A DNA stretch of 64,000 nucleotides, from NCBI RefSeq assembly GCF_030287405.1, contig NZ_JASVVV010000001.1, positions 310,001 through 374,000 on the forward strand, read 5' to 3'. Source of the stretch: Halalkalicoccus sp. NIPERK01. GTDB lineage: Archaea > Halobacteriota > Halobacteria > Halobacteriales > Halalkalicoccaceae. The notes under the pieces were generated by a model that was not told the origin of the DNA, ran no database searches, and worked only from the letters and a program-made list of their open reading frames with translations. The first letter of the stretch is position 1. Every line of letters starts with the position of its first letter. Positions 24,263-33,383 of this stretch are shown here, in pieces. Position numbers and translations under genes: made by a program.

Positions 24263-24360
24263 TCCGTAGATACAATCGGCCCGCGGAGCTATTTAGCCCC
24301 GTTGCTTGGCGCGACTCGCCGAATCGAACCATTTACCCCGGTCGGTTGGCTCTCCCCGGT

Positions 24361-25395
24361 ATGAACACCGCGGAGCGAAAACGCCTCGTCACCCGCCACA
24401 CCGAGGAGGTGATCACGGAGGAGGAACTCGACGACCTCCTCGAGGAACCGGATCCGAGCATCTACATCGGCTACGCCCCCACCGGCGAGATGCACATCGG
24501 CCACTTCACCACCATCAGGAAGCTCGCGGACTTCCTCCGGGCCGGCCTCGACGTGACCGTCCTGATCGCGGATCTGCACGCCCACCTCGACGACGAGAAG
24601 AGCCCGTTCGACCTCCTGGAGGCGCGTTCCGCGTACTACGAGGCCGCGATCGAGGCGATGGTCGAGGCCGCCGGAGCGAACCCCGACGAGATCGAGTTCG
24701 TCCGCGGGACCGAGTTCGAACTCGAGGAGCCCTACACGCTCGAACTCTACCGCCTGCTCGCGGATACGACGATCTCGCGCGCCCAGCGCGCCGGCAGCGA
24801 GGTCGTCCGCCAGTCCGACAACCCCAAGCTAGGGGGGTTGGTCTACACGCTGATGCAGAGCCTCGACGTCGCCGCCCTCGACGCCGACATCGCCTACGGC
24901 GGGATCGACCAGCGCGGGATCTACATGCTCGCGCGCGAGATCCTGCCCGAACACGGCCACGAGAAGCCCCTCTGTCTGTTCGCGCCCCTCCTCTCGGGGC
25001 TTTCGGGCGGAAAGATGAGTGCGAGCGAGGCCGGATCGAAGGTGAACCTCACCGATGACCCCGAAACGGTAGGCGAGAAGATCGACGGGGCGTACTGTCC
25101 GCAGGGGGAACTCGAGGAGAACGGCGTCCTTGAGTACCTCGATCACCTCGTCTTCCCGATCCTCGAAGAGGAGGGTGAACCGTTCGTCATCGAACGACCC
25201 GAACAGTACGGCGGAAACGTCGTCTACGAGGAGTACGCCGATCTGGAGGCCGACTTCCTCGACGGCGAGCTCCACCCGCAGGACCTGAAGGGGGCGACCG
25301 GCGAGGCGATCGCCGAGGTCATCGCGCCGATCCGCGAACGCTTCGAGGCGGACTCCGACCTGCTACGGCAGGCGTACCCCGACCGGTACGACTGA
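24361..25395 (+). CDS. tyrS: Tyrosyl-tRNA synthetase, archaeal type
   Basis: A 344-residue class I synthetase. The HIGH-equivalent is MHIGH at residues 44-48 and KMSAS is at 218-222. It shows the archaeal/eukaryotic-type signature QRAGSEVVRQSDNPKLGGLVYTLMQ and lacks the bacterial C-terminal S4 domain. Start ATG 24361 opens MNTAERKRLVTRHTEEV, the usual archaeal N-terminus. It charges tRNA-Tyr. Confidence 0.95.
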   Translation: MNTAERKRLVTRHTEEVITEEELDDLLEEPDPSIYIGYAPTGEMHIGHFTTIRKLADFLRAGLDVTVLIADLHAHLDDEKSPFDLLEARSAYYEAAIEAMVEAAGANPDEIEFVRGTEFELEEPYTLELYRLLADTTISRAQRAGSEVVRQSDNPKLGGLVYTLMQSLDVAALDADIAYGGIDQRGIYMLAREILPEHGHEKPLCLFAPLLSGLSGGKMSASEAGSKVNLTDDPETVGEKIDGAYCPQGELEENGVLEYLDHLVFPILEEEGEPFVIERPEQYGGNVVYEEYADLEADFLDGELHPQDLKGATGEAIAEVIAPIRERFEADSDLLRQAYPDRYD

Positions 25396-25473
25396 CTCGA
25401 CCGGCAATTTTTGCGTCTCGTCGCATCGTTTATCACTCGACGTGTCGTGGTCCCGTACCGAGAACGATTAATC

Positions 25474-25905
25474 ATGATGAATACGCCCGTCACCGACCTC
25501 ATGACGTCGCCGGTTCGGACGACCGCCCCCGAGACGCCGGTCACTGAGGCCGCGAGGGATCTCACGAACCACGGTATCGGCTCGCTCGTCGTTGGCGAGG
25601 AACGGATCGTGGGGATCGTCACCGAATCCGACATCGTCGCCGGCGTCGCCGACGGGACTGACCTCGCGTCGACGGCGGTCTCGGCGCTGATGAGCGACCC
25701 CGTCGTCACGATAGACCCCGCCGAATCGGTGCGTGTCGCCGGCGAGCGTATGGGCCGGAACAACGTCAAGAAACTCCCGGTCGCGCGAGACGGCGAGGCG
25801 ATCGGGATCGTCACCACGACCGATCTGGCGCGATTCCTCCCGGAGAACTCGATACGGATGTCGCGACAGCCCGAACCCGACATCGGTAAGGGAGAGTTCG
25901 AGTAG
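25474..25905 (+). CDS. Tandem CBS-domain protein
   Basis: A 143-residue protein of two CBS domains. The first begins TPVTDLMTSPVRTTAPETPVTEAARDL and ends IVGIVTESDIV; the second begins VSALMSDPVVTIDPAESVRVAGERM and ends AIGIVTTTDLARFL. CBS pairs bind adenine nucleotides and usually sense energy state; no effector domain is attached. Start could be ATG 25474 or the next codon, 25477. Confidence 0.87.
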   Translation: MMNTPVTDLMTSPVRTTAPETPVTEAARDLTNHGIGSLVVGEERIVGIVTESDIVAGVADGTDLASTAVSALMSDPVVTIDPAESVRVAGERMGRNNVKKLPVARDGEAIGIVTTTDLARFLPENSIRMSRQPEPDIGKGEFE

Positions 25906-25921
25906 CCGGCAGGGTTCGACC

Positions 25922-26242
25922 CTACAGCCACTCCTCGGCCCAGCACTCGATCTCGTCGAAGACGGGACAGAGCGATCGGCCCTTCTCGGTGAGGCTGTAG
26001 TAGGTCGCGACGGGGGCGTCCTCCTCCAGTCTGCGGTCGACGAACTCCAGTTCCTGCAGATCGTCGAGCACGCGCGAGAGCGTCCGGGAGTTGGCGTCGG
26101 TCGAGCGCTTGAGTTCGTTGAAGCGCTTCTCGCCGCCCTGCAGGTCGTGGAGCACGACGAGTCGCCACTGCGAGCCGATCTGATCGATCGAGTCGACGAC
26201 CGCACAGGGCCCCTCGTTCGCCGCTTCGGTGACGGATGACAT
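25922..26242 (-). CDS. HxlR-family (DUF24) regulator with redox-type cysteines
   Basis: A 106-residue winged-helix regulator (SQWRLVVLHDLQGGEKRFNELKRS...RTLSRVLDDLQELEFVDRR). It has a single N-terminal Cys13 just before the first helix and two C-terminal cysteines, Cys92 and Cys100. That resembles the Bacillus quinone/thiol sensor YodB (one N-terminal and two C-terminal cysteines). Divergent from a DoxX-VOC-VOC-flavin reductase operon, it is probably its regulator and autoregulated from the shared palindromic promoter. Confidence 0.87.
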   Translation of the reverse strand: MSSVTEAANEGPCAVVDSIDQIGSQWRLVVLHDLQGGEKRFNELKRSTDANSRTLSRVLDDLQELEFVDRRLEEDAPVATYYSLTEKGRSLCPVFDEIECWAEEWL

Positions 26243-26270
26243 CGGTGTTACCTGGTCACCCCTACGTCCG

Positions 26271-26310
26271 CGAACCGATATATAGGTTCGGTTCGTACAG
26301 CAGGTTGTAC
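26271..26310. promoter_or_regulatory. Shared palindromic promoter/operator of the HxlR-DoxX divergon
   Basis: CGAACC-GATATATA-GGTTCG (26271-26290) is a perfect inverted repeat whose spacer is a TATA box readable on both strands, about 31 bases from the DoxX start and 39 from the HxlR start. A second inverted repeat, GTACA-N6-TGTAC (26295-26310), covers the expected DoxX transcription start. Both are good candidates for HxlR-family operator sites. Confidence 0.65.
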
Positions 26311-26311
26311 A

Positions 26312-26767
26312 ATGTTACCTGAGCTGCTCACGACTGCTGTACCGATCGCACCGCTACAGGCGGCGGGTCTCGACGCCCCGCTCGTCGCGGAACTGTTCCT
26401 CGTCGGCCGGATCCTCTTCGGCGGCGTCCTCGCGTTCACCGGCCTGAACCACTTCCTCGACACGGAGTCGATGGTCGGCTACGCCGACGCGAAGGGCGTC
26501 CCCGCCGCGGGGCTCGCCGTGCCCGTTACGGGCGGGATGCTCGTCTTCGGCGGACTCGGAATCGCCCTCGGGATCCTCCCCACCCTCGCCGCTGGCGCGC
26601 TGGTCGTCTTCCTGCTGGTGACGACGCCGCTGATGCACGACTTCTGGGCGGTGCCCGAGGATCAGCGACAGTCGGAGATGACCGCCTTCCTGAAGAACGC
26701 CGGCCTGCTCGGGACCGCGCTCGTACTGCTCGCACTGAGCGCGACCGCGTGGCCCTACGCCCTCTGA
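26312..26767 (+). CDS. DoxX-family membrane protein
   Basis: A 151-residue protein with four transmembrane helices and the DoxX opening LVGRILFGGVLAFTGLNHFLDTESMVGYADAKGVP. DoxX-type proteins (for example Bacillus CatD and MhqP) accompany quinone- and catechol-detoxifying dioxygenases. First gene of a four-gene operon. Confidence 0.88.
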   Translation: MLPELLTTAVPIAPLQAAGLDAPLVAELFLVGRILFGGVLAFTGLNHFLDTESMVGYADAKGVPAAGLAVPVTGGMLVFGGLGIALGILPTLAAGALVVFLLVTTPLMHDFWAVPEDQRQSEMTAFLKNAGLLGTALVLLALSATAWPYAL

Positions 26768-26785
26768 ACCGACAGGCAAAACCAC

Positions 26786-27427
26786 ATGGAAACCGAGACA
26801 CACACCATGCCCGACGAACCCACACCCGTCACCGACGAGTTGCCCGACAGCCCCATCAGGCTCTCGGGAACCGACCACGTCACGCTCATCGGGAGCAACG
26901 AGGCCGACACCGTGGCGTTCTACCGCGACCTGCTGGGAATGCCGCTCGTGTTGCGCCAGCCCAACCTCGATCAGCCCGAAGTGACGCACCTCTTTTTCGA
27001 CACCGGCGACGGGCGGATCCTCACCTTCTTCGTGAGCGACGACCGCGAATCCGATCCCCGCCCGCAGCGCACGGGACTGGGAGCGGTGCATCACCTCGCG
27101 TTCAGCGTCGAACCCGAGCGCTTCGTCGAGACCAAGGAGGCCTTCGACGAGGCCGACCACCACTACAACGAGTTCGACCGCGGCGCGTTTCACTCGATCT
27201 ACACCCGCGATCACAACGGCCTGGTCCTCGAGTTCGCGACCGACAAGTTCCACATCCCGGACGATCGGCGCGCGGAGGTGCTCGCGACCGCCCAGCGCGT
27301 TCGAGAGGAGGCGGGCGCCGACTACGTGAAGGACGAACACATGGAGGCCGCTCTGGAGGAACTCGGCCTCGAGGTCGATCCCTACGACCTGCCCGACGCG
27401 CCGACCGGCGCCGGCTACGACCGATAA
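26786..27427 (+). CDS. VOC-family dioxygenase-like protein 1
   Basis: A 213-residue vicinal-oxygen-chelate protein. Likely metal ligands are His in GTDHVTLIGS, His in AVHHLAFSVE and Glu in LVLEFATDKF. The C-terminal ~55 residues form a helical acidic extension (YVKDEHMEAALEELGLEVDPYDLP). Probable thiol-dependent or extradiol dioxygenase, or glyoxalase-like enzyme; substrate unproven. Confidence 0.82.
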   Translation: METETHTMPDEPTPVTDELPDSPIRLSGTDHVTLIGSNEADTVAFYRDLLGMPLVLRQPNLDQPEVTHLFFDTGDGRILTFFVSDDRESDPRPQRTGLGAVHHLAFSVEPERFVETKEAFDEADHHYNEFDRGAFHSIYTRDHNGLVLEFATDKFHIPDDRRAEVLATAQRVREEAGADYVKDEHMEAALEELGLEVDPYDLPDAPTGAGYDR

Positions 27428-27461
27428 CCCCTCCCTCGAATCACACGATCCACGGCATCCA

Positions 27462-27935
27462 ATGACAGACGCACCACCGACCACCGGACTACACCACGTG
27501 ACGAACATCTGCACCGACATGGACGAGACGAGGGAGTTCTACGAGGACGCCCTCGGCTGGCACACCGTCAAGCGTACGCAGAACTACGACGACCCCGGGA
27601 CGCCACACTACTACTTCTCCTCGACCCCCGAGGGCGAGCCGGGAACCACCGTCACCTACTTCGAGTACCCGAACTCGCAGGGTCGGCCCGGCCCCGGCGC
27701 GAGCCACCACTTCGCGTTCGGCGTCGAGGACCGCGAGACTCTAGAGAGCTGGCGCGAGCACCTACTGGACCACGGCGTGCGGGTCTCGACGGTGAAGGAC
27801 CGCACCTACTTCCGGAGCATCTACTTCAGCGATCCGGATGGGCTGGCCTTCGAGCTCGCCACGCAGGGCCCCGGTTTCGGCGTCGACGAAGATCGACCCG
27901 GAAGCGAGGAGATCGACCCCTTCGAGGCGGACTGA
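27462..27935 (+). CDS. VOC-family dioxygenase-like protein 2
   Basis: A 157-residue VOC protein with ligands in GLHHVTNICTDMDETREFYEDALGW, SHHFAFGVED and LAFELATQGPG. It is a paralogue-like partner of the upstream VOC gene. Its stop codon overlaps the next start by one base (TGATG). Confidence 0.83.
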   Translation: MTDAPPTTGLHHVTNICTDMDETREFYEDALGWHTVKRTQNYDDPGTPHYYFSSTPEGEPGTTVTYFEYPNSQGRPGPGASHHFAFGVEDRETLESWREHLLDHGVRVSTVKDRTYFRSIYFSDPDGLAFELATQGPGFGVDEDRPGSEEIDPFEAD

Positions 27936-28510
27936 TGGAGGTCGATATCGAGGAACTCGATTCGGCCTATCGCCTGCTCGCCGGCTCCGTGATTCCCCGC
28001 CCCATCGCGTGGGTCAGCACGCGCGGCGAGGACGGCGAGAACCTCGCGCCGTATAGCTTCTTCAACGTCGTCTCGGTCGCTCCACCCGTGGTGATGTTCG
28101 CACCCGTCGGCACCGGCGAGGACCTGAAGGACACGCCGAGGAATATCCTCGACACCGAGGAGTTCGTCGTCAACGTCGTGACGATGGATCTGGCGGAGGC
28201 GATGAACGCGACGAGCGCCACCGTCGAGAAAAGCGAGTTCGAGCACGCCGGGTTGGAGCGCGCGGAGGGCGTCCGGGTCGACGTTCCCCGCGTGGCCGAC
28301 GCGAAGGTCGCCTTCGAGTGCGAACTCTACGACTTCGTCGAGGTCGGCCGGTCGTCGATGGTGCTCGGCGAGGTCGTCTACGCGCACGTTGCCGAGGAGG
28401 TCACGACCGATGGGAAGGTTGACGTGACGAAACTCGACGCGGTCGGGCGGCTCTCGGGGAGCTACTACGCGAGCACGCGCGATCGCTTCTCGATGGAGCG
28501 CCCGCCCTGA
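27935..28510 (+). CDS. FMN-binding flavin reductase-like protein
   Basis: A 191-residue protein of the flavin-reductase-like family (LLAGSVIPRPIAWVSTRGEDGENLAPYSFFNVVSVAPP, then SYYASTRDRFSMERP). Such proteins bind FMN and reduce it with NAD(P)H or act as small oxidoreductases. As last gene of the HxlR-controlled operon it may supply reduced flavin or reduce quinones directly (inference). Confidence 0.83.
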   Translation: MEVDIEELDSAYRLLAGSVIPRPIAWVSTRGEDGENLAPYSFFNVVSVAPPVVMFAPVGTGEDLKDTPRNILDTEEFVVNVVTMDLAEAMNATSATVEKSEFEHAGLERAEGVRVDVPRVADAKVAFECELYDFVEVGRSSMVLGEVVYAHVAEEVTTDGKVDVTKLDAVGRLSGSYYASTRDRFSMERPP

Positions 28511-28545
28511 CCGGGGATTAAGCCGCCGGCGGTTCTACGGGGCGT

Positions 28546-29589
28546 ATGGCACTGTACGACGCCGTCTCAGACCTTCCGCTCACCATCGAGGACGCCTCGC
28601 TCTCCCGGTGCGAACGCGACACGTCCAGCGGCTTCACCCGCGTCAGCACGGTGATCTCGCTGTCGGGTGACGGAGAGGAGGGTCGGGGCGAGGACGTGAC
28701 CTACGAGGCCGAGGACCACGACGCCCTGCTCGATGCGGGCGCACCCGATCTCTCCGGCACCTACACTCTCGCGGAGTTCTCCGAGCGCGTCGGGAGCCTC
28801 GACCTCTTTCCCGAGGGGCCGGGTCGCGAGGACTTCCGGAACTACCGGCGCTGGGGCTTCGAGAGCGCCGCCCTCGACCTCGCGCTCCGGCAGGCCGACA
28901 CGGACCTCGCGAGCGCGCTCGGCCGGAGCTACGACCCCGTCAGGTTCGTCGCCAGCACGCGGCTGGGCGACCCGCCGACCGTAGACCGTGTCGAGCGCTT
29001 TCTGGAGCACGACCCCGATCTGGAGTTCAAGCTCGACCCCGAGAGCGCGTGGTCCGACGAGTTGATCGAGCGCCTCGTCGAGACGGAAGCGGTGCGGATC
29101 CTCGACCTCAAGGGTCACTACGAGGGGACCGAGGTGGATCAGGCGCCGGACCCCGGCCTCTACGGGCGGGTGCTGGAGGCGTTCCCCGAGGCCGTGATCG
29201 AGGACCCGGCGCTAGTCGACGAGACGCGCCCCCTCTTCGAGGGCCACGAGGACCGCGTCTCGTGGGACGCCCCGATCCACGGGGTCGGGAGCGTCGAGGA
29301 CCTCCCGTTCGAGCCGTCGTGGCTCAACCTCAAACCCTCCCGGTTCGGCTCGGTCGAGTCGCTGTTCGAGACGATCGAGTACTGTCGCGATCGCGGGATC
29401 ACCACCTACGGGGGCGGACAGATGGAACTCGACGTCGGACGGGGCCAGATCCAGGCGCTCGCCTCGCTGTTCTACCCCGACACCCCGAACGACGTCGCTC
29501 CGAGCGCGTACAACGACCCCGTGATCTCCGACGACCTCCCGACGAGTCCGCTCTCGCCGCCCGAGGAGACGGCGGGCTTTCGGTGGTGA
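28546..29589 (+). CDS. Enolase-superfamily (mandelate racemase/MLE-like) enzyme
   Basis: A 347-residue protein with a capping N-terminal domain and a barrel. Candidate active-site residues are Lys in FKLDPESAW, Asp in ILDLKGHYEG, Glu in VIEDPALV, Asp in VSWDAPIH and Lys in NLKPSRFGS, in the order expected for a muconate-lactonising/o-succinylbenzoate-synthase-type enzyme. The reaction cannot be assigned. Its stop directly abuts the stop of the convergent SRPBCC gene. Confidence 0.75.
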   Translation: MALYDAVSDLPLTIEDASLSRCERDTSSGFTRVSTVISLSGDGEEGRGEDVTYEAEDHDALLDAGAPDLSGTYTLAEFSERVGSLDLFPEGPGREDFRNYRRWGFESAALDLALRQADTDLASALGRSYDPVRFVASTRLGDPPTVDRVERFLEHDPDLEFKLDPESAWSDELIERLVETEAVRILDLKGHYEGTEVDQAPDPGLYGRVLEAFPEAVIEDPALVDETRPLFEGHEDRVSWDAPIHGVGSVEDLPFEPSWLNLKPSRFGSVESLFETIEYCRDRGITTYGGGQMELDVGRGQIQALASLFYPDTPNDVAPSAYNDPVISDDLPTSPLSPPEETAGFRW

Positions 29590-29982
29590 TCACTCGGCCA
29601 AAGTCGCGATCCGCGAGAGCGCGAGCCGGCAGACGGGCGCGTAGCCCGCCGCGAGCAGGGGTATTTCGAAGACCGCCCGACAGCGTCCGTTGTGGGGTTC
29701 GACCCGGTGGCCCGTCGCCGGGATCCCCGCGACCTCCCACGTCCAGCGGTAGGCCTCACGATAGGTGACCTCGAAGGGGATCCAGACGCCCCCGACCACA
29801 CGGATCCGGCCGGTCGAGCCGGTTCGGATCCTGCGATCCCGACACGCGACGTCGGTGATCGAGGGTCCCCACTCGGGCCACCGGCGGGTGTCGACGAGCA
29901 GGTCCCAGACCGCCTCTGCTGGCGCGTCGACGGTTCGAGCGACGTCGACCGTCCGCTCGGTGATGCCGGGCGCTCGGTCCAT
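29590..29982 (-). CDS. SRPBCC (polyketide cyclase/START-like) protein
   Basis: A 130-residue protein with the family opening ERTVDVARTVDAPAEAVWDLLVDTRRWPEWGPSI and a hydrophobic-cavity fold expected. Binds small hydrophobic ligands in other members; ligand unknown. Start ATG 29980-29982 gives the canonical length; the upstream in-frame extension overlaps the helicase gene on the other strand. Confidence 0.78.
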   Translation of the reverse strand: MDRAPGITERTVDVARTVDAPAEAVWDLLVDTRRWPEWGPSITDVACRDRRIRTGSTGRIRVVGGVWIPFEVTYREAYRWTWEVAGIPATGHRVEPHNGRCRAVFEIPLLAAGYAPVCRLALSRIATLAE

Positions 29983-30067
29983 GGGGAGCGTTGGAGGCGG
30001 AGGTTCAAATACGGTCGGCGGGCCAGCCTTCGACAGGTCTATGCGACGCCCACGGGGAGTATCCCCC

Positions 30068-32485
30068 ATGCCCGCTTGGCACGACGTCTTCGGTCACGAG
30101 GAGCCCTACGACAGCCAGGCGGAGGGGATCGAGACCGCGATCGAGACCGCCGAGGATCGCGGATTCACCGTCCTCGAAGGGGCCTGCGGCACCGGGAAGA
30201 CGATGCTCGCGCTCACCGCCGGGATCGATCGGGTGCGCGATCCCGACAGCGACTACGAGCGGGTGCTCGTCCTCACGAGCGTCAAACAACAGCTCAGGCA
30301 GTTCGAGACCGACCTCGGGACGATCAACGCGAACCTCCCCGCCGACTGGAACCCGGTCTCGGGGCTCACGCTCGTCGGGAAGGCGGACGTCTGTCCCTAC
30401 AGCCGGGAGAACGCGGGCGGCATCAGCGGGGAAAACGTCTACGACCGGTGTGAGACGCTGCGCGAGAGGACGCGCACGCTCGTCGGCGACGGCGGCGAGA
30501 CGAGCGCGAGCGCGCTGGCGGCCGAGGCGAGAAGCCAGCAGGTCGGGCTGGCCGACAGCGGGGGCTCGGGGGGAGAGTTCCTCGAGACCGCGGGCGAGCC
30601 CACGCCGTATCCCCCCGAGATGCCCGACCACGACGAGGTGGAGTACTGCCCCTTCTACGCGGGGTACCTCGACGACCTGCCCGAGGACGGCGACGCGATC
30701 GAGGCGGTCCCGTTCGACCTCACCGAGCAGGGCCACCTCACACCCGAAGAACTCGTCGGGCTGTCGGCCTCCTACGGGACCTGTCCCCACTCGATGATGG
30801 GCGCGCTCATCCCCGAGGTAGAGGTCGTCGTGGGCAACTACTACCACGCGTTCGACCCCCTCACCACGGGTTCCTTTACCGGCGCGCTGCTCGACGACTC
30901 CACGTTTCTGGTCTGCGACGAGGCCCACATGCTCGAACCGCGGGTTCGGGACCTGGTCAGCGACGGCGTGGCAGGGACGACCCTCCGGGACGCGGAGACC
31001 GAGCTCACGCGCGTGATCCAGGCCGTCGAGCTGGGCGCCTCCTCGGAGGGGGCGACTGCCGATGCCCGACTCGTCCGCGAGGAACTCGCAGAGAGCGACG
31101 TCACGCTCGAAGAGTGCAAGGAGCTACGGGCGTTTCTCGCCGACCTCCGCGAGGAGATCGACCGGCGGGTCGAAGCGCACCTCGACCGCGAACACGGGGG
31201 CTGGAAGGCCGATCTCACCTCGCTGTCGGACGACGAGATCCCGCTTCGGGATCCAGAGGAGCCGGGACCGGACGCGATCTCCGAGTGGGCCGAGAGCGAG
31301 GGATACGACGGCGGGACGTGGGTGCGCGCGCGGTCGGTCGGTGCGATCGTCGAGCGGATCCTCGATACCACGGAGGACGAGGACGGCCAGGCGCAGAGCG
31401 CCTCGGGGAGCCCGAGCGAGCACTCTGGAGGGAGTTCGCGGGCGGCCCCGGCGGTCGGCCGGCTGCTGGGGAACTGGTACCGGGCCGATCACGAGACGTA
31501 CTTCCGGGAGATCGAGTTGGAGCGGACGTGGAACGAACTCGAACCCGAGGGGTCGTGGCAGCGGGCCTACACCGCCCGGCTGGCGCTGTTCAACTGCGTA
31601 CCGGGCGACGTCATCGGCGACCGCCTCGCGGAGTTCGGCGGGGGCGTGCTGATGAGCGCGACCCTCGAACCGATCGACGTCTTTCGCGAGGTGACGGGTC
31701 TCGACCACCTCGGGGAGGATCGCCCGGTCGTCGAGCGGACCGTTCCCCTCGAGTTCCCCGCCGAGAACCGCGCGAGTTTCGCGGTGGACGCCCCGAAGTT
31801 CACCTACGGGAATCGCGGCCACCCGGACGAGGAGAACGCGGTCCGTCGGCTCTACGGCGACCTTCTCGCCGAGGTCGCCGACAGCCCCGGCAACGTCCTC
31901 GTGGGGATGCCCAACTACGCGGAGGCGACGTGGGCCGCCTCACACCTCGAATCGCGGGTCGAAAAACCCGTGTTGCTCGACGAGAGTTCCGCTGACGGCG
32001 AGACCGAGGACCTCAAACACGCCTTTTTCGCGGGCGAGGACAAGGTGCTGGTGACGAGTCTCAGAGGGACCCTCACGGAGGGCGTCGATTACAGCGGGGA
32101 CCGTCTCTCGGCGGCTGTGGTCTGTGGCGTCCCGATCATCAACACCGCCAGTCCGCGGACGAAAGCGGTCAGGACCGCCTACGACCGCGCATTCAGGGAC
32201 GTCCCCGAGGGTACCTCGGGGGATCAGGTGGGCGCGTCAGCATCCGCCAGAGGCTTCGAGTACGCGCTGACGGTCCCGGCGGTCCGAAAGGCCCGACAGG
32301 CGATCGGACGGGTCATTCGCGGTCCCGAGGAGGTCGGCGTACGCGTGTTGCTCGACGCGCGTTACGCCCGCGAGTCGTGGGACGGGGTGCGCGAGCACTT
32401 CCCCGAAAGCGAGCGCGAGGAGTTCCAGCCCGTGAGTTCGGACATGCTCGCGTTCGGCCTCGAGCGGTTCTGGAAGCGCCACTGA
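30068..32485 (+). CDS. XPD/Rad3-type iron-sulfur DNA helicase
   Basis: An 805-residue superfamily 2 helicase. Walker A is GACGTGKT (Lys44) and the DEAH box is CDEAHML (284-287). Four cysteines before it, Cys109, Cys128, Cys194 and Cys239, fit the XPD/DinG [4Fe-4S] cluster. C-terminal motifs include SLRGTLTEGVDYSGD and QAIGRVIRG. Expected 5'-3' DNA helicase in repair or replication restart. There are two low-complexity inserts (about 143-172 and 440-460). Start 30068 gives MPAWHDVFGHEEPYDSQ, leading straight into the Q-motif region. Confidence 0.9.
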   Translation: MPAWHDVFGHEEPYDSQAEGIETAIETAEDRGFTVLEGACGTGKTMLALTAGIDRVRDPDSDYERVLVLTSVKQQLRQFETDLGTINANLPADWNPVSGLTLVGKADVCPYSRENAGGISGENVYDRCETLRERTRTLVGDGGETSASALAAEARSQQVGLADSGGSGGEFLETAGEPTPYPPEMPDHDEVEYCPFYAGYLDDLPEDGDAIEAVPFDLTEQGHLTPEELVGLSASYGTCPHSMMGALIPEVEVVVGNYYHAFDPLTTGSFTGALLDDSTFLVCDEAHMLEPRVRDLVSDGVAGTTLRDAETELTRVIQAVELGASSEGATADARLVREELAESDVTLEECKELRAFLADLREEIDRRVEAHLDREHGGWKADLTSLSDDEIPLRDPEEPGPDAISEWAESEGYDGGTWVRARSVGAIVERILDTTEDEDGQAQSASGSPSEHSGGSSRAAPAVGRLLGNWYRADHETYFREIELERTWNELEPEGSWQRAYTARLALFNCVPGDVIGDRLAEFGGGVLMSATLEPIDVFREVTGLDHLGEDRPVVERTVPLEFPAENRASFAVDAPKFTYGNRGHPDEENAVRRLYGDLLAEVADSPGNVLVGMPNYAEATWAASHLESRVEKPVLLDESSADGETEDLKHAFFAGEDKVLVTSLRGTLTEGVDYSGDRLSAAVVCGVPIINTASPRTKAVRTAYDRAFRDVPEGTSGDQVGASASARGFEYALTVPAVRKARQAIGRVIRGPEEVGVRVLLDARYARESWDGVREHFPESEREEFQPVSSDMLAFGLERFWKRH

Positions 32486-32513
32486 TTAGACGCCGTCGCC
32501 CCATACACGGGGT

Positions 32514-32870
32514 ATGTCCTTCGAGACGAACGACACGGTCCTCGAACAGGTCGGCTATCGGCTGATGGGCCAGGGGGTGTACTTCGAGTCGGTCGAGCAC
32601 GCGGGGGACCGACTCGAGATCGAGTACGAGACGGTCGCACCCGGCGAGGGCGTCCCGCACCGCCAGATCGGCCGCGTGATCACCGTCTTCCGCGAGGCGA
32701 TCGAGGAGGGGTGGGAACCGACGACGATCGAGGCGCGGGTCCTCGATTCGGACGCCGGTACCCTCAGGGGGACGTGGCGGATGGACGAATCGTGGCTCTA
32801 CGAACTCGAACGGGGTGACCTCTCCGAGGTCGAGTTCTCCGGGCGGGTCCTCGAGACGCTCGAGGAGTGA
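32514..32870 (+). CDS. Conserved haloarchaeal protein
   Basis: A 118-residue acidic soluble protein (MSFETNDTVLEQVGYRLMGQGVYFESVEHAG...) with alternating strands and helices and no catalytic motif seen. It follows the helicase by 28 nt and may be co-transcribed. Its stop lies one base from the stop of the convergent peroxiredoxin gene. Confidence 0.7.
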   Translation: MSFETNDTVLEQVGYRLMGQGVYFESVEHAGDRLEIEYETVAPGEGVPHRQIGRVITVFREAIEEGWEPTTIEARVLDSDAGTLRGTWRMDESWLYELERGDLSEVEFSGRVLETLEE

Positions 32871-32871
32871 C

Positions 32872-33318
32872 CTACTCGATGTCCGCGAGGATCTCCTCGG
32901 CGTGGCCCTCGGGGGAGACGCCCTCGTAGGCCGCGACGACCTCGCCGTCCTCGACGACGTAGGTGTTCCTGAAGACGCCGTCGAAGGTCTTTCCGAACAT
33001 CTCCTTCTCGCCATACGAATCGTAGGCCGCGCTCACCTCGCCCTCGGGATCGCTGAGCAACCGGAAGGGGAGGTCGTACTTCGCCGCGAAGTCGGCGAGG
33101 TCCGAGACGGGGTCGTCGCTGATTCCTATGACGTCGATTCCGCGCTCCTCGAAGGCCTCCCACGAGTCGCGAAAACCACAGGCCTCGGTCGCACACCCAG
33201 GGGTGTCCGCTCGGGGGTAGAAGTAGACGACGGCCCTGTCGAAGTCGGCGAGGCTGACCGGCTCTCCGTGCTGGTCGTCGAGGGTGAACGCGGGGGCGTC
33301 GGTGCCTGGTTCGAGCAT
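32872..33318 (-). CDS. Peroxiredoxin, BCP/PrxQ type
   Basis: A 148-residue thioredoxin-fold peroxidase. Peroxidatic Cys42 is in YPRADTPGCATEACGFRD and the resolving Cys47 is five residues on, the atypical 2-Cys PrxQ arrangement. RNTYVVEDGEVV is near the C-terminus. It reduces peroxides using thioredoxin-like donors. Promoter presumably in 33319-33383. Confidence 0.92.
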   Translation of the reverse strand: MLEPGTDAPAFTLDDQHGEPVSLADFDRAVVYFYPRADTPGCATEACGFRDSWEAFEERGIDVIGISDDPVSDLADFAAKYDLPFRLLSDPEGEVSAAYDSYGEKEMFGKTFDGVFRNTYVVEDGEVVAAYEGVSPEGHAEEILADIE

Positions 33319-33383
33319 ACCCGACCTACTTCCGGGGCAGGGAAAACCGTTTGCGGTTCGGGCGGTCCCCGTGGGCGCTCATC

